From contig QHWB01000045.1 of the NCBI GenBank assembly GCA_003222395.1, positions 23,004 to 87,003 on the forward strand: a stretch of DNA of 64,000 bases, in the 5' to 3' direction. Source of the DNA: Acidobacteriota bacterium. Its GTDB lineage: Bacteria; Acidobacteriota; Vicinamibacteria; Vicinamibacterales; CAVVIG01. Shown here one piece after another: positions 9,990-18,000 of the stretch. The translations under genes were made by a program, and so were the position numbers. Position 1 is the stretch's first letter. Every line of letters starts with the position of its first letter. The notes beneath the pieces are model-generated. The model saw only the letters and a program-made list of their open reading frames with translations. It made no database searches and was not told where the DNA came from.

Positions 9990-10600
9990 CAATGCACCCG
10001 GGGTCCTGTCGGCACCCAGTGGTCGCCCCAATCTTCCTTGAGCACCGACCAGAGCACCTGGTCGACGTACTCGCCGCCGTACCGCAGCGACCGGCGGAGG
10101 ATGCCTTCCTGCACGGCTCCGAGCTTGCGCAGCGCGCCGTTGGCGCGGCCGTTCTGCAGCAACACGCGCGCTTCGATTCGATGGACGCCAACCGAACCGA
10201 ACGCAAACGATCCGACCAGCCGCACCGCGTCCAGGAACACGCCGCTCCCCCGTGACGAGGGCGCGACGGTGCATTCCCATTCGGCCGCCTCGAATGCGGG
10301 ATCGAGTTGGCGCATCTGTACGAGTCCGACGACGGCGCGCGTTGTCGCGAGCGCGATGACGTATGTGAACGCCGTCCCGTTGGCGCGATCGCGGACGGCG
10401 CGTTCGATGAGTTGCTGGATGGTGAGATCCGTTGGCGGCTCGTCGAGACCAAAGCGCGTCGCATCTGCCATCGACAGCAGATCGACCAGAGGTCCCAGGT
10501 CGTGGGTCGTCGGCTCGCGCAGCACGACGCTCCGGCCCGCGAGGACCGGCAATTCGGCGCGCCAGTTCGACGTACTAATCAAGGTGTTATCGCTTCCCAT
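9989..10600 (-). CDS. GNAT N-acetyltransferase, RimJ/RimL type
   Basis: 203-residue GNAT-fold acetyltransferase using acetyl-CoA. It resembles the RimJ/RimL group: an N-terminal LAGRSVVLREPTTHDL beta-strand start, WECTVAPSSRGSGVFLDAVRLVGSFAF (acetyl-CoA loop region; the canonical RGxGxA is replaced by RGSGV), and VGVHRIEARVLLQNGRANGALRKLGAVQEG, the typical C-terminal HRIEA...NxxSxxxxxKLGF block. The target (protein N-terminus, amino acid or small molecule) is unknown. First gene of a two-gene operon with the HD-GYP/GGDEF protein. The 560-bp AT-richer region upstream carries its likely promoter. Confidence 0.85.
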   Translation of the reverse strand: MGSDNTLISTSNWRAELPVLAGRSVVLREPTTHDLGPLVDLLSMADATRFGLDEPPTDLTIQQLIERAVRDRANGTAFTYVIALATTRAVVGLVQMRQLDPAFEAAEWECTVAPSSRGSGVFLDAVRLVGSFAFGSVGVHRIEARVLLQNGRANGALRKLGAVQEGILRRSLRYGGEYVDQVLWSVLKEDWGDHWVPTGPRVH

Positions 10601-11160
10601 GACGCGTTCGGGCAGTGAGCGACACGACTGCCGTATCGCACGTCAGCAGCAACTCTAGCGCCAAGCTGAGCGTTATCCGTTAAACTGTTATTATTGAATC
10701 AGATAGATATCGCTCGCCCGATCGAATCATGCCGTCATCGTGTTCGTATATATGACAATAACGTCATTGTACAAGCGGCGTTTGCCGGTGTAGGTGCTTA
10801 GTTTCAAATGAGTTGGCGGCGCGCTGCTCCGATTCGGCACAACATGTCCCGCTGTAGTACACGAAATCTGAAACACAGTCGTCCGCACGAATTGCAGCGG
10901 CGGGCATAACGGTCAGGTGGACGATCCCGCGGTCAGGCCCTCGCTCGCTGACGCTTTACATCATTTCTTATCGGCGGCCTGCGCTCGCTGGGGCTGCGAG
11001 ACGCGTGAACGCTGCGATCGCCCGGTCAGCGCGCGGCGACGCGCTCGGTGGTGGGATACGTGGCGCCGATGCAGTGCCAGGCTACGAATGCAGCAGGCGG
11101 CGACGGAATGGGAGGCGGTACTTCCACCTCCCGAATAATCCGCGATGTTCGAAACGGCGA
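10601..11160. other. 560-bp region without a convincing gene
   Basis: The segment 10660-10900 is clearly more AT-rich than its neighbours. It contains an imperfect palindrome at 10755-10770 (ACAAT-aACGTc-ATTGT) about 155 nt before the GNAT start, a possible operator. The rest (10900-11160) is GC-rich. Its short open frames have arginine-rich shadow composition, and none has a start with a ribosome binding site. Confidence 0.5.
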
Positions 11161-11376
11161 TTACCTCATCGTGCGCGGCTCGTATGGATCCGCCTGCGCA
11201 TCGGGCTGGCCGGGAGCCGGGTCGCCTCGGCGTCCGGGGTGCGCGTCGCCAGTGCCGACCGGCGTGCGCGGACCGAGCGTCGCCTTGCCGCGGCGGATTT
11301 CCTTCACCAAGTACGGCACCCAAAGCGCAACCATGAGCACGATTGCGACGAGGATGCCGAGGCCGAGCTCGGACAT
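11161..11376 (-). CDS. Small single-pass membrane protein, hypothetical
   Basis: 71 residues. The N-terminal transmembrane helix (LGLGILVAIVLMVALWVPYLV) is followed by a KEIRRGK stop-transfer stretch and a Pro/Gly-rich cytoplasmic tail ending PDAQADPYEPRTMR. The ATG at 11376 has a strong GGAGGTG at 11380-11386, which decides the start over an ATG 27 nt upstream. The layout (one helix plus a disordered tail) is common in bacterial accessory membrane proteins, but no family is recognised. Divergent from the MBOAT gene. Confidence 0.7.
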   Translation of the reverse strand: MSELGLGILVAIVLMVALWVPYLVKEIRRGKATLGPRTPVGTGDAHPGRRGDPAPGQPDAQADPYEPRTMR

Positions 11377-11440
11377 AGACACCTCCGCCACAACAAGTGG
11401 CAACGCTCGTGCCGCACTCCGGCCCTCCGCCTACCGCGAC

Positions 11441-11446
11441 TATAAT
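11441..11446 (+). promoter_or_regulatory. -10 box TATAAT before the MBOAT gene
   Basis: Perfect TATAAT ending 8 nt before the GTG start at 11455. Transcription would begin at or 1-2 nt before the start codon, giving a leaderless mRNA. No good -35 is visible. Confidence 0.7.
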
Positions 11447-11454
11447 TCGCGCAC

Positions 11455-12636
11455 GTGATCTTCACGACGTCCGCGTACTACATCCTGCTCATCCCAACCG
11501 CCATACTGTTCAGGATCGTCGGTCCGCAGGTGCGGCCGTGGATCTGCGTCGCATCCGGCGCGCTGTTCTTCATTTACTTTTCGGTAACCGAGGTCGGCGG
11601 CTGGCTCGGTGCGGCATGCATCCTTATCTTCCTGTGGGAAGCCGTTATCAGCCGCCTCTACTCCCCCCGATCCGCATGGTGCCTCGTCGGCGTCGCGGCG
11701 AGCCTGTGCATTCTCGGCATCTTCAAGTACTGGAACTTCACGACGGGACTGCTGTCGGCGCCGTTCAGTCGGAATTCGCTCGTGTGGCGCGGCGCGTTTC
11801 TCCCGCTCGGCGTGTCGTTCTTCACGTTCGAGTTCATTCACTACGCCGTCGATCGGTATTACGGCCGCGTCGAGCGCGGCACGCTCGGCCAGTATCTCGC
11901 GTTCATCTTCTTTTTTCCGACGCTCGTGGCCGGGCCGATCAAGCGGTTTCAGTACTTCGGTCCCGGCGTAGAGCAGCCGAGCACAGACTGGCCCGCCGAC
12001 TGGAACCGCGGCATCACACGCATCCTCGTCGGCCTCGCGAAGAAGTTCGCGGTCGCCGATCTCCTGACGAGCGTCACCGACCATCTGAACCGCGCCGACA
12101 TCGCGGCGGCGAGCCGCGGCGCACTCATCGTGTGGATCCTGGCGTACGCGTGGAAGATCTATTTCGACTTCTCGGCGTACTCGGATATCGCAATTGGATC
12201 GGCGCGGCTCTTCGGCATCCGGATTCCGGAGAACTTCGATTGGCCTTACGCGCGGACGAACATCACGGAGTTCTGGCGGCGGTGGCATCGATCGCTCTGG
12301 CGATGGCTCGTCGACTACGTGTTCGTGCCGCTCGGCGGCTCGCGCGGATCGCGTCTGTCCGTGTACGTGAACCTGCTGTCGGTAATGCTGATCAGCGGCC
12401 TGTGGCACGGCGCGGGATTGAACTTCATCGCGTGGGGCGCGTGGCATGGCTCGCTGCTCGTCATCCATCGGCTGTGGACCGACTGGCGTCCGCTGCACGA
12501 AGACCGGACGCCGACGTTCGTCGGCCTGGCGGCGTCGTGGGGCGTGACGTTCGCGGCCGTGACGCTCGGATGGGCGCTGTTCGCGATGGATCTGCCGACG
12601 GCGCTCTTCTATTACCGCCGCCTGATTCTCGGATGA
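11455..12636 (+). CDS. MBOAT family O-acyltransferase (AlgI-like)
   Basis: 393-residue multi-pass inner-membrane protein that would move acyl groups (usually acetyl) across the membrane to modify an exopolysaccharide or cell-wall polymer. MBOAT hallmarks are present: LGVSFFTFEFIHYAVDRYYG, FFPTLVAGPIKRFQYFGP, WKIYFDFSAYSDIAIGSARLFGI, ENFDWPYARTNITEFWRRWHRSLWRWLVDYVFVPLGGSR, and the catalytic histidine in ISGLWHGAGLNFIAWGAWHG. The start is a GTG directly after a TATAAT box, with no ribosome binding site. First gene of a three-gene operon: its TGA overlaps the ATG of the small membrane gene, followed by an SGNH-like protein. That is the usual partner set for polymer acetylation. Confidence 0.93.
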   Translation: MIFTTSAYYILLIPTAILFRIVGPQVRPWICVASGALFFIYFSVTEVGGWLGAACILIFLWEAVISRLYSPRSAWCLVGVAASLCILGIFKYWNFTTGLLSAPFSRNSLVWRGAFLPLGVSFFTFEFIHYAVDRYYGRVERGTLGQYLAFIFFFPTLVAGPIKRFQYFGPGVEQPSTDWPADWNRGITRILVGLAKKFAVADLLTSVTDHLNRADIAAASRGALIVWILAYAWKIYFDFSAYSDIAIGSARLFGIRIPENFDWPYARTNITEFWRRWHRSLWRWLVDYVFVPLGGSRGSRLSVYVNLLSVMLISGLWHGAGLNFIAWGAWHGSLLVIHRLWTDWRPLHEDRTPTFVGLAASWGVTFAAVTLGWALFAMDLPTALFYYRRLILG

Positions 12637-12824
12637 CGCTGATGAATCGACTCGCGTGGATCAAGAGCCTCGCCGACTATCTCGGCGGCGCCGAAGACCT
12701 GCCGCCCGCCGGCCTGTCGCTGCCGGCATCGTCGTCGTGGTGGGGACTCTGGTGGGGTGCGCTGACGATCGTCATCGTGCTGTTCTGCGGTCAGGCGTCG
12801 AAGTTCATCTACATCGATTTCTGA
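12633..12824 (+). CDS. Small membrane protein between MBOAT and SGNH genes
   Basis: 63 residues with a C-terminal transmembrane helix (SSWWGLWWGALTIVIVLFCG) followed by QASKFIYIDF, the end of the protein. The ATG overlaps the MBOAT stop codon (ATGA), so translation is coupled. The next gene starts 3 nt after its stop. Small one-helix proteins often lie at this position in MBOAT/SGNH operons, and a role as a subunit or adaptor of the acylation complex is likely but inferred. A start at the internal ATG (12642, MNRLAWIKSL) is also possible. Confidence 0.7.
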   Translation: MTLMNRLAWIKSLADYLGGAEDLPPAGLSLPASSSWWGLWWGALTIVIVLFCGQASKFIYIDF

Positions 12825-12827
12825 GCC

Positions 12828-13772
12828 GTGCGGATACGAGCCATCTTCGTCCAGTTGATGGTGTGGGCGGGCGCGCTTGGGCTCCTCAACGTGGCGATCG
12901 TGCGGCTGACCGCCAACTCACTGCCGCGGCAGGTGCTGCGCGCGATCGCGGAATCGGCGAACGTCACCGATCTCTTCGTCGGCAACTCGGTCATGGTTGC
13001 CGCGCTCGATCGCGCCGGATTCGAAGCCGCGCGTCCCGGCACGCGCGCGCTCAACGTCGCGGTCGGTTCCACCTCACCGGTCGAACACGATCTGTTCGTC
13101 CATCGAGCGCTGCGCCTTGCCCCACAGCGCGTGTATTACGCGTTTTTCGACAGTCAGCTGACGCGGCCCGTCCCGAGCCGATGGAGGGACCTCTCCGGCA
13201 CGCGTGCGATGGTCTACTACGTGGATCGCGAGCGGGCAATCCGGCTGATGGGCCGCGATGGTCCGTCTGCCTGGCAGGTTCGCCTGACGTCGTGGCTGCC
13301 GATGGTGGTCGAGCGCGCCACGCTGTGGGCCGCAGTCGAACGCGCGCGCAGGAAGCTCGCCGGTTTCGGAGCGCCGCCGCCAGAGATCGGACGGTTCGGC
13401 CGTACCGCCGACTTCGCCGGACTCGAGGACGATCCGGACGTGTTTCGCCAATACTGCGCCGACGTGGTGGCGCATCGGGCGCCGCTTCTGGCGGCCGTCA
13501 GGGATCTGTTCGAGACCGTGCGGGACGCGCGCGCAGAATTGATCGTCATCGAGGCGCCGATGACGTCGAGCCACCGCCGCCGCTTCTACGACACGCCCGA
13601 ATGGGAGGCGTATCGCGCGTACGTGCGATCCGAAACCGAACGGTTCGGCGGTCGATTCGTGGATGCGTCGGACTGGATGGTGGACGCCGCGTTCGAGGAC
13701 GCCGTGCACCTGAGCGCCGCCGGCGCGACGACATTCACGACGCGGCTTGCTCTTCGACTCGCTCGGTCTTGA
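12828..13772 (+). CDS. SGNH/GDSL-like protein of the polymer acylation operon
   Basis: 314 residues from a GTG start. An N-terminal membrane anchor (AIFVQLMVWAGALGLLNVAIV) places the rest outside the cytoplasm. VTDLFVGNSVMVAALD resembles SGNH block I, with the serine in GNS as the candidate nucleophile. Near the C-terminus, FEDAVHLSAAGATTFTTRL matches the D-x-x-H block carrying the catalytic Asp and His. This suggests it takes acyl groups delivered by the MBOAT protein and moves them to a polymer, as AlgJ/AlgX or DltD relatives do. The middle region is not recognised. Third gene of the operon. Confidence 0.75.
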   Translation: MRIRAIFVQLMVWAGALGLLNVAIVRLTANSLPRQVLRAIAESANVTDLFVGNSVMVAALDRAGFEAARPGTRALNVAVGSTSPVEHDLFVHRALRLAPQRVYYAFFDSQLTRPVPSRWRDLSGTRAMVYYVDRERAIRLMGRDGPSAWQVRLTSWLPMVVERATLWAAVERARRKLAGFGAPPPEIGRFGRTADFAGLEDDPDVFRQYCADVVAHRAPLLAAVRDLFETVRDARAELIVIEAPMTSSHRRRFYDTPEWEAYRAYVRSETERFGGRFVDASDWMVDAAFEDAVHLSAAGATTFTTRLALRLARS

Positions 13773-13796
13773 GCGGGTCGGCGGACAATCTCCGGA

Positions 13797-14339
13797 CTAC
13801 GGAATGACGGTGAACTTGGCCTGTCCGACGGTCGGCTTGGCCCATCCAAGCAGCGATCCGCTCAGCGGGCGCATGCGCGCGCTGACGCGGACGTAATAGT
13901 CGCGCGTCGGATCCAGCTTCGACGTCTGGTAGAGCGGCACGCGGCTCCAGCGCATCAGCCACGTCTTGACTTCGGATTCGTCGTCGGTCACGAGAACTTC
14001 TTCGACGCGGCCGTCGACGGTGCGCGACAGCGTATGGCGGCGCGTGAGGTTATCGTACAGATCGCTCGTCGTGACGACGACGGTCGCGATCGTGCGATCG
14101 AGCCATGCAGTGCCCACGGTCCGCAGCTCGAGTTCATACGTGAATGTTGTCCGCAGACCGCTGCCGATCGCCTGTCGGATTGCGTCGGTATACGCATCGG
14201 TGAGCTCGAACGAGACGACGACTCTGTCGTCGTGCAGGATTGGCGTGACGCGCAGCGTCTCAGCCGCCTCGACCGTGGCTGCGGCCGCCAGAAGCGCCAT
14301 CATCGCGAACACCCGCCGGACTCGCATCTTTCCCATCAT
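13797..14339 (-). CDS. DUF4390-type exported protein
   Basis: 180 residues with a cleavable signal peptide (RRVFAMMALLAAAATVEA|A). The mature part consists of beta-rich sequence: LRVTPILHDDRVVVSFELTDAYTDAIRQAIGSGLRTTFTYELEL and a C-terminal LDPTRDYYVRVSARMRPLSG, which resembles the DUF4390 family of periplasmic or envelope proteins of unknown role. Three in-frame ATGs lie close together at the N-terminus, so the exact start is uncertain by a few residues. The stop is 1 nt from the next gene's stop side (14341), so it is likely in one transcript with the outer-membrane-like protein and the serine hydrolase homologue upstream. Confidence 0.7.
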   Translation of the reverse strand: MMGKMRVRRVFAMMALLAAAATVEAAETLRVTPILHDDRVVVSFELTDAYTDAIRQAIGSGLRTTFTYELELRTVGTAWLDRTIATVVVTTSDLYDNLTRRHTLSRTVDGRVEEVLVTDDESEVKTWLMRWSRVPLYQTSKLDPTRDYYVRVSARMRPLSGSLLGWAKPTVGQAKFTVIP

Positions 14340-14340
14340 T

Positions 14341-14943
14341 CTAGTACCGAATCGCCAGCCCCATGGTGGCGCGCCAGTAGGATAGCCGTTCCGTGTCGAC
14401 GCTCACGCCGCGCGTCTGACCGCTGCGGACGACGTTGCGGAAGCGCCTCACGTCCCAGCAGACGCCGATCCGGTCGGTGACGAACCCGATCGCGCCGCCG
14501 CCGATATCGTACGCCAGGAAACTGTCGGCAATCGGCAGGACGCCAAAGTAGTCGAGGGCGTTCACGCGCATGAGGCCGAGACCGCCGACGACATACGGAC
14601 GCAGCGTGTACTCCGTCAGGTGACGGGGCACAGCCAGCACGAAATTTCCCATCAGCGTCGTCACGCTGCTCTCGAGGACCAGGTGGCGATCGCCGCTCTG
14701 GAAAAAACCCGGTCCTCGCGCGAGGTCGATGTCGATGCCGACAACGTCGCCCAGGATCGCGTTCGTGACGCCGATCATGCCGTGGTGCTTTTCGACCGCG
14801 TCATCGAGGTTGACGAGAGTGGTGCGGCCGCCGAACGTGAAGCCGACGAACGGACGGATCTGCCAATCGGCGGCGCCGGCCGGTCGGCCGAGCGCGAGCA
14901 CCGCGAGCGCGAGCACCGCGCGCAATCCGCGCCGCTCGGTCAT
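14341..14943 (-). CDS. Outer-membrane beta-barrel-like protein
   Basis: 200 residues with a signal peptide (LRAVLALAVLALGRPAGA|ADWQIRPFVG). The mature sequence has alternating hydrophobic and polar strands ending with the aromatic-proximal SYWRATMGLAIRY, a typical barrel end signal. PFVGFTFGGRTT and LRPYVVGGLGLMRVN are OmpW/OmpA-barrel style strands. The ATG at 14943 overlaps the stop of the upstream serine hydrolase homologue by 4 nt (ATGA), implying coupling. Function unknown; probably a small barrel in the outer membrane. Confidence 0.75.
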   Translation of the reverse strand: MTERRGLRAVLALAVLALGRPAGAADWQIRPFVGFTFGGRTTLVNLDDAVEKHHGMIGVTNAILGDVVGIDIDLARGPGFFQSGDRHLVLESSVTTLMGNFVLAVPRHLTEYTLRPYVVGGLGLMRVNALDYFGVLPIADSFLAYDIGGGAIGFVTDRIGVCWDVRRFRNVVRSGQTRGVSVDTERLSYWRATMGLAIRY

Positions 14944-15929
14944 CGCGTGAAGAGTCCCACGAACAACTTTGCGAACGGCGAGACGAGCACGTCGCCGGCC
15001 GCGAGCGGCAGCGGGTTGACGAGGCCGTCGCTGTTCGCGAGCAGGATCAGCGTCAGCGCGCGGCGCGGCAGCATCACCGTCATCGAAGACGAGGCGTTGT
15101 CGCCCAGGCCGAACTGCCACACGATCGGCTCGCCGTTATAGTTCTGCACGAACCATCCCAGACCGTGGGGCAGCAGCTGACCGCTGGCGGTGGTCGGATT
15201 GCTCCACGCCAGAGCGATCGTCTCCGGTCGCAGCAGCCGGCGGCGCTTCAGCTCCACGTCGAATTTTGCCAGGTCGCGCGTCGTCGCAATCAGTCCGGCG
15301 GCCGCGGTGAGCGTCGTCGCCGCGTAGCGCGACGGCGACGGACGCCGCTGCGCGTTGACGGCGTACGGCGTCGCGAGTCGATCGAGCTTGCTCGCGTAGG
15401 CCTGCGGCGACGCGTCTGGTCCGGGCACCGCGTCAATCATATTGAGCTGATCGAGCAAACCAGCCATCGAGGTGCGGAACGATTCACCGGTGCACGTCGA
15501 CACCGCCTCCGCGAGCGGCGCGAGACGATCCGGACGGTAGAGGAATTGCGGAGCGTCGGCGGCGCCGGTCGTGTGCGTGAGCAGCTGCCGAATCGTCGCG
15601 TCGCCGGCGCGGCCGTCGAGCGACAGACGTCCTTGCTCGACGCAGCGCAGGACCAGGGTGGCCGTGAGCGTTTGCGTCAAGCCGTCGACGTGATACAGCG
15701 TATCGGTCCGCGTCGCGACCAGACGCTCGACGTTCGAGTAGCCGAAAGGGCGCTCCCACGTGATGTCGTTGGCGCCGACAATCGCCGCAGTGAGACCGGG
15801 AATGCCAACCTGCGCCCGCAGCGAATCGAGGTAATCGCCGAACCGATCGAGCACGAGGTCTTGCGCGTGCACGGGCAGGCGTAGACAGAGGGTTGCGGCG
15901 GCGATTGAGGCCAGTGCAAGTTTGCGCAT
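14940..15929 (-). CDS. Serine hydrolase (beta-lactamase fold) homologue lacking catalytic residues
   Basis: 329 residues, with a signal peptide ending VHA|QDLVLDRFGDYL. The fold is that of class C beta-lactamase/PBP-like hydrolases (IPGLTAAIVGANDITWERPFGYSNV, LRCVEQGRLSLDGRAGDATIRQLLTHTTG, GLIATTRDLAKFDVEL, LPHGLGWFVQNYNG). However, the S-x-x-K motif is G-L-T-Q in HVDGLTQTLTATL, the Y-S-N motif position reads Y-R-P, and the H-x-G motif position reads Q-F-G. All three motifs are degraded while the frame stays open, so it is likely a non-enzymatic binding protein rather than a decaying gene. The ATG at 15929 is placed by the signal peptide. Coupled to the outer-membrane-like gene downstream. 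Confidence 0.8.
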   Translation of the reverse strand: MRKLALASIAAATLCLRLPVHAQDLVLDRFGDYLDSLRAQVGIPGLTAAIVGANDITWERPFGYSNVERLVATRTDTLYHVDGLTQTLTATLVLRCVEQGRLSLDGRAGDATIRQLLTHTTGAADAPQFLYRPDRLAPLAEAVSTCTGESFRTSMAGLLDQLNMIDAVPGPDASPQAYASKLDRLATPYAVNAQRRPSPSRYAATTLTAAAGLIATTRDLAKFDVELKRRRLLRPETIALAWSNPTTASGQLLPHGLGWFVQNYNGEPIVWQFGLGDNASSSMTVMLPRRALTLILLANSDGLVNPLPLAAGDVLVSPFAKLFVGLFTR

Positions 15930-16037
15930 CGAATGTGGCAGGGCCTGTCGGGGAGCGGCAACCATGATACCGGAGATCGCGATCCGAGTCATTCGATGCC
16001 GATTCAGTACGCCGTTGACATACACTCTGGCCGATCG

Positions 16038-17282
16038 ATGCCCGTGAACGCGTTCCTGGCTGCTGGCAGCGCGGCGGCGATCGCCGTCGGATCCCTGACG
16101 CTTCCGCCGCCGCAGGGGCCGCTGAGGGTCGGACGCACGCAATGGATCGTGACCGACCCGGACCGGACGGATCCGTTCGACGCGCCGCATCAACGGCAAA
16201 TCGAAATCGTCGCGTGGTATCCCGCCGGCGCCGGTGCGCGCGCGACGCCTGCACCGTACCTGCTCGACGGCCTCGATGAAGTGCGGAATTTTGCGAGCCT
16301 GTTCGGAAACGCCGCGCTCTTCGATGACGTGGCGATGCTTGCGACACACGCGCAAAAGGATGCACCGCCTCGACCGGGACGCGACCGATTGCCGTTGCTG
16401 TTGTTCTCCCATGGCTACACGAGCGTGCCCTCATCTGCGACGGTGCTCCTCGAGGATCTGGCGAGCCGCGGATACGTCGTGCTCAGCATCGTGCATCCGT
16501 ATGAAGCGACCGCAGCGACCGTCGCCGGGGGAACCGTCGTCAGCATGCTCGACAGCGGTGGAAGGTTCCGGCAGCCAATCCAGGACGTGTTCTCTGAGTG
16601 GACGACGGAGGACGCGGTCGTGAATCAGGTGACGAGCGCCTCGAACGACGCTGAGCGCATCCGTCTGCTTCGGGAGTATCTCAGCGGTCTCGGTCAAACG
16701 CACGTGGCGCTGCGGCGATGGGTGGACGATGCGCGCGCGGTCATCGCGCGCCTGGCGAATCCGCCGCGCGACACCGCGATCGAACGCGTGATCGCGCGCG
16801 CCGACGTGCGCCGGTTCGGCGCGTTCGGTCATTCCATGGGCGGGGTGATGGCCGCCGAGCTGTGCCTGACGGAAAAGCGCTGCGCGGCGGTCCTGAACCT
16901 CGATGGCAGTCCTCAGTACGGCTCGATGATCGACACGTCGCTCGGGCGTCCGCTGCTGATGACGTACTCGGCCCGTCGTGGAAGACTCGGCGCGAGCGAC
17001 GTCATCTACAGGCGCGCCGCCTCGCGGTACTACCGTGTCGACGTCGCCGACACGCTGCACCTGGATTTCACCGACATGGCGCTGTGGCCCGCGCTCCGCG
17101 ACCGGAAAGCCACCGGCGCCCTTCCCGCGGAGCAGGCGATAGCGGTGACGCGAACGATCGTCCGCGAGTTTTTCGATCAGGAATTGCGGGGACGGCGCTC
17201 GAAGCTACTGAACGATGAGCGCCGCCTGGCGGGCGTCGAGGTCAAACGCCCACTGAACGACAGCAACCGCAGACACCGCTGA
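16038..17282 (+). CDS. Alpha/beta hydrolase, platelet-activating-factor acetylhydrolase-like
   Basis: 414 residues. The N-terminal hydrophobic segment may be a signal peptide or anchor. VGRTQWIVTDPDRTDPFDAPHQRQIEIVAWYPA is the PAF-AH-like start, LLLFSHGYTSVPSSATVLLEDLASRGYVVLSIVHPYEA carries the oxyanion region, and FGHSMGGVMAAELC has the nucleophile serine. LNLDGSPQYG and the later HLDFTDMALW likely bear the Asp and His. It probably cleaves esters or short acyl chains; the substrate is unknown. The ATG at 16038 follows TACACT (16021-16026) by 11 nt, a candidate -10. Divergent from the serine hydrolase homologue. Confidence 0.8.
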   Translation: MPVNAFLAAGSAAAIAVGSLTLPPPQGPLRVGRTQWIVTDPDRTDPFDAPHQRQIEIVAWYPAGAGARATPAPYLLDGLDEVRNFASLFGNAALFDDVAMLATHAQKDAPPRPGRDRLPLLLFSHGYTSVPSSATVLLEDLASRGYVVLSIVHPYEATAATVAGGTVVSMLDSGGRFRQPIQDVFSEWTTEDAVVNQVTSASNDAERIRLLREYLSGLGQTHVALRRWVDDARAVIARLANPPRDTAIERVIARADVRRFGAFGHSMGGVMAAELCLTEKRCAAVLNLDGSPQYGSMIDTSLGRPLLMTYSARRGRLGASDVIYRRAASRYYRVDVADTLHLDFTDMALWPALRDRKATGALPAEQAIAVTRTIVREFFDQELRGRRSKLLNDERRLAGVEVKRPLNDSNRRHR

Positions 17283-17534
17283 GAAACTCAAGCGCCGCGA
17301 TCTCCGCGTGCTGCCGGGCTGTTTTGGCCGGTTCGAAAATCGTGTAAGGCGATCTCCGGTTTCGGATAGTACGTAAGCGTAATAAACCGAGCCGCGACGC
17401 GCTTGGTACTGGACGCCGACGGCCGATCAGATGTTACGTCGGATCCACATGATCCCGGCTGAAGCGGGATGCCGCGTGAAGTCGATCAGGGCCGAACGCT
17501 GCTCGAGACTGTTGCAAACGTCTCTGGAAGTAAG
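17283..17534. other. Flanking non-coding sequence before the att site
   Basis: About 250 nt with no convincing reading frame, RNA gene or terminator. It lies between the hydrolase stop and the distal copy of the tRNA-His att repeat and probably belongs to the chromosome outside the element. Confidence 0.5.
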
Positions 17535-17560
17535 GATGGGGTGGGTGACGGGTTTCGAAC
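17535..17560. other. Distal attachment site (orphan tRNA-His 3' end)
   Basis: Identical over 26 nt to the 3' part of tRNA-His at 23485-23510. Sequence identity stops sharply on both sides, marking the att core. Confidence 0.88.
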
Positions 17561-17772
17561 TCGATAAACGCGTTTTTTCCAAGTTGGTGATGCCGCGCGA
17601 CTTCTGTTGTTAAGCATCTTGTCACCAAGAGGTTGGCGGCTTCGAGTCTCCTCTCGCGTCCGCTCGAATGCTCTGATTTCGACCTCCGTCGTTATGACAT
17701 CATTTTGGAAACGGCGGAGACGTCTCCTCTCCCTTCTGGCTGGTGATGCGACAATAGACGCGGGAGCTTGCG

Positions 17773-18000
17773 ATGACGCCGTTGACCAGAATCACGCTCG
17801 ACCCTGATGTGATGGGCGGCAAGCCGTGCATCCGCGGTCTGCGCAACACAGTCGGGACGATCGTCGGCCTTGTCGCGGCTGGCCGGAGCATTTCCGAGAT
17901 CCTCGCGGCGTATCCCTACCTGGAAGAGGCAGACATCCGCGAAGCGCTGTCCTACGCCGCGTGGCGCGTCGAAGAGACCGAAGTCCCGATCAACAAGTGA
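17773..18000 (+). CDS. DUF433 antitoxin
   Basis: 75-residue DUF433 protein (ITLDPDVMGGKPCIRGLR...VGTIVGLVAAGRSISEILAAYPYLEEADIREALSYAAWR), the usual antitoxin partner of DUF5615 PIN-like toxins. The fold is a compact helix-turn-helix-like domain. GGGAG precedes the ATG by 6 nt. Its TGA overlaps the GTG of the toxin gene, the common coupled layout of such pairs. It is the first gene inside the integrated element, next to the distal att site. It appears full length, unlike its partner. Confidence 0.9.
   Translation: MTPLTRITLDPDVMGGKPCIRGLRNTVGTIVGLVAAGRSISEILAAYPYLEEADIREALSYAAWRVEETEVPINK

Noticed and set aside
10660..10930. Possible integron attC-like sequence (GTTAAAC and GCATAACGG boxes)
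   Set aside because: The boxes do not pair in the attC arrangement, and no integron integrase or cassette array is present.
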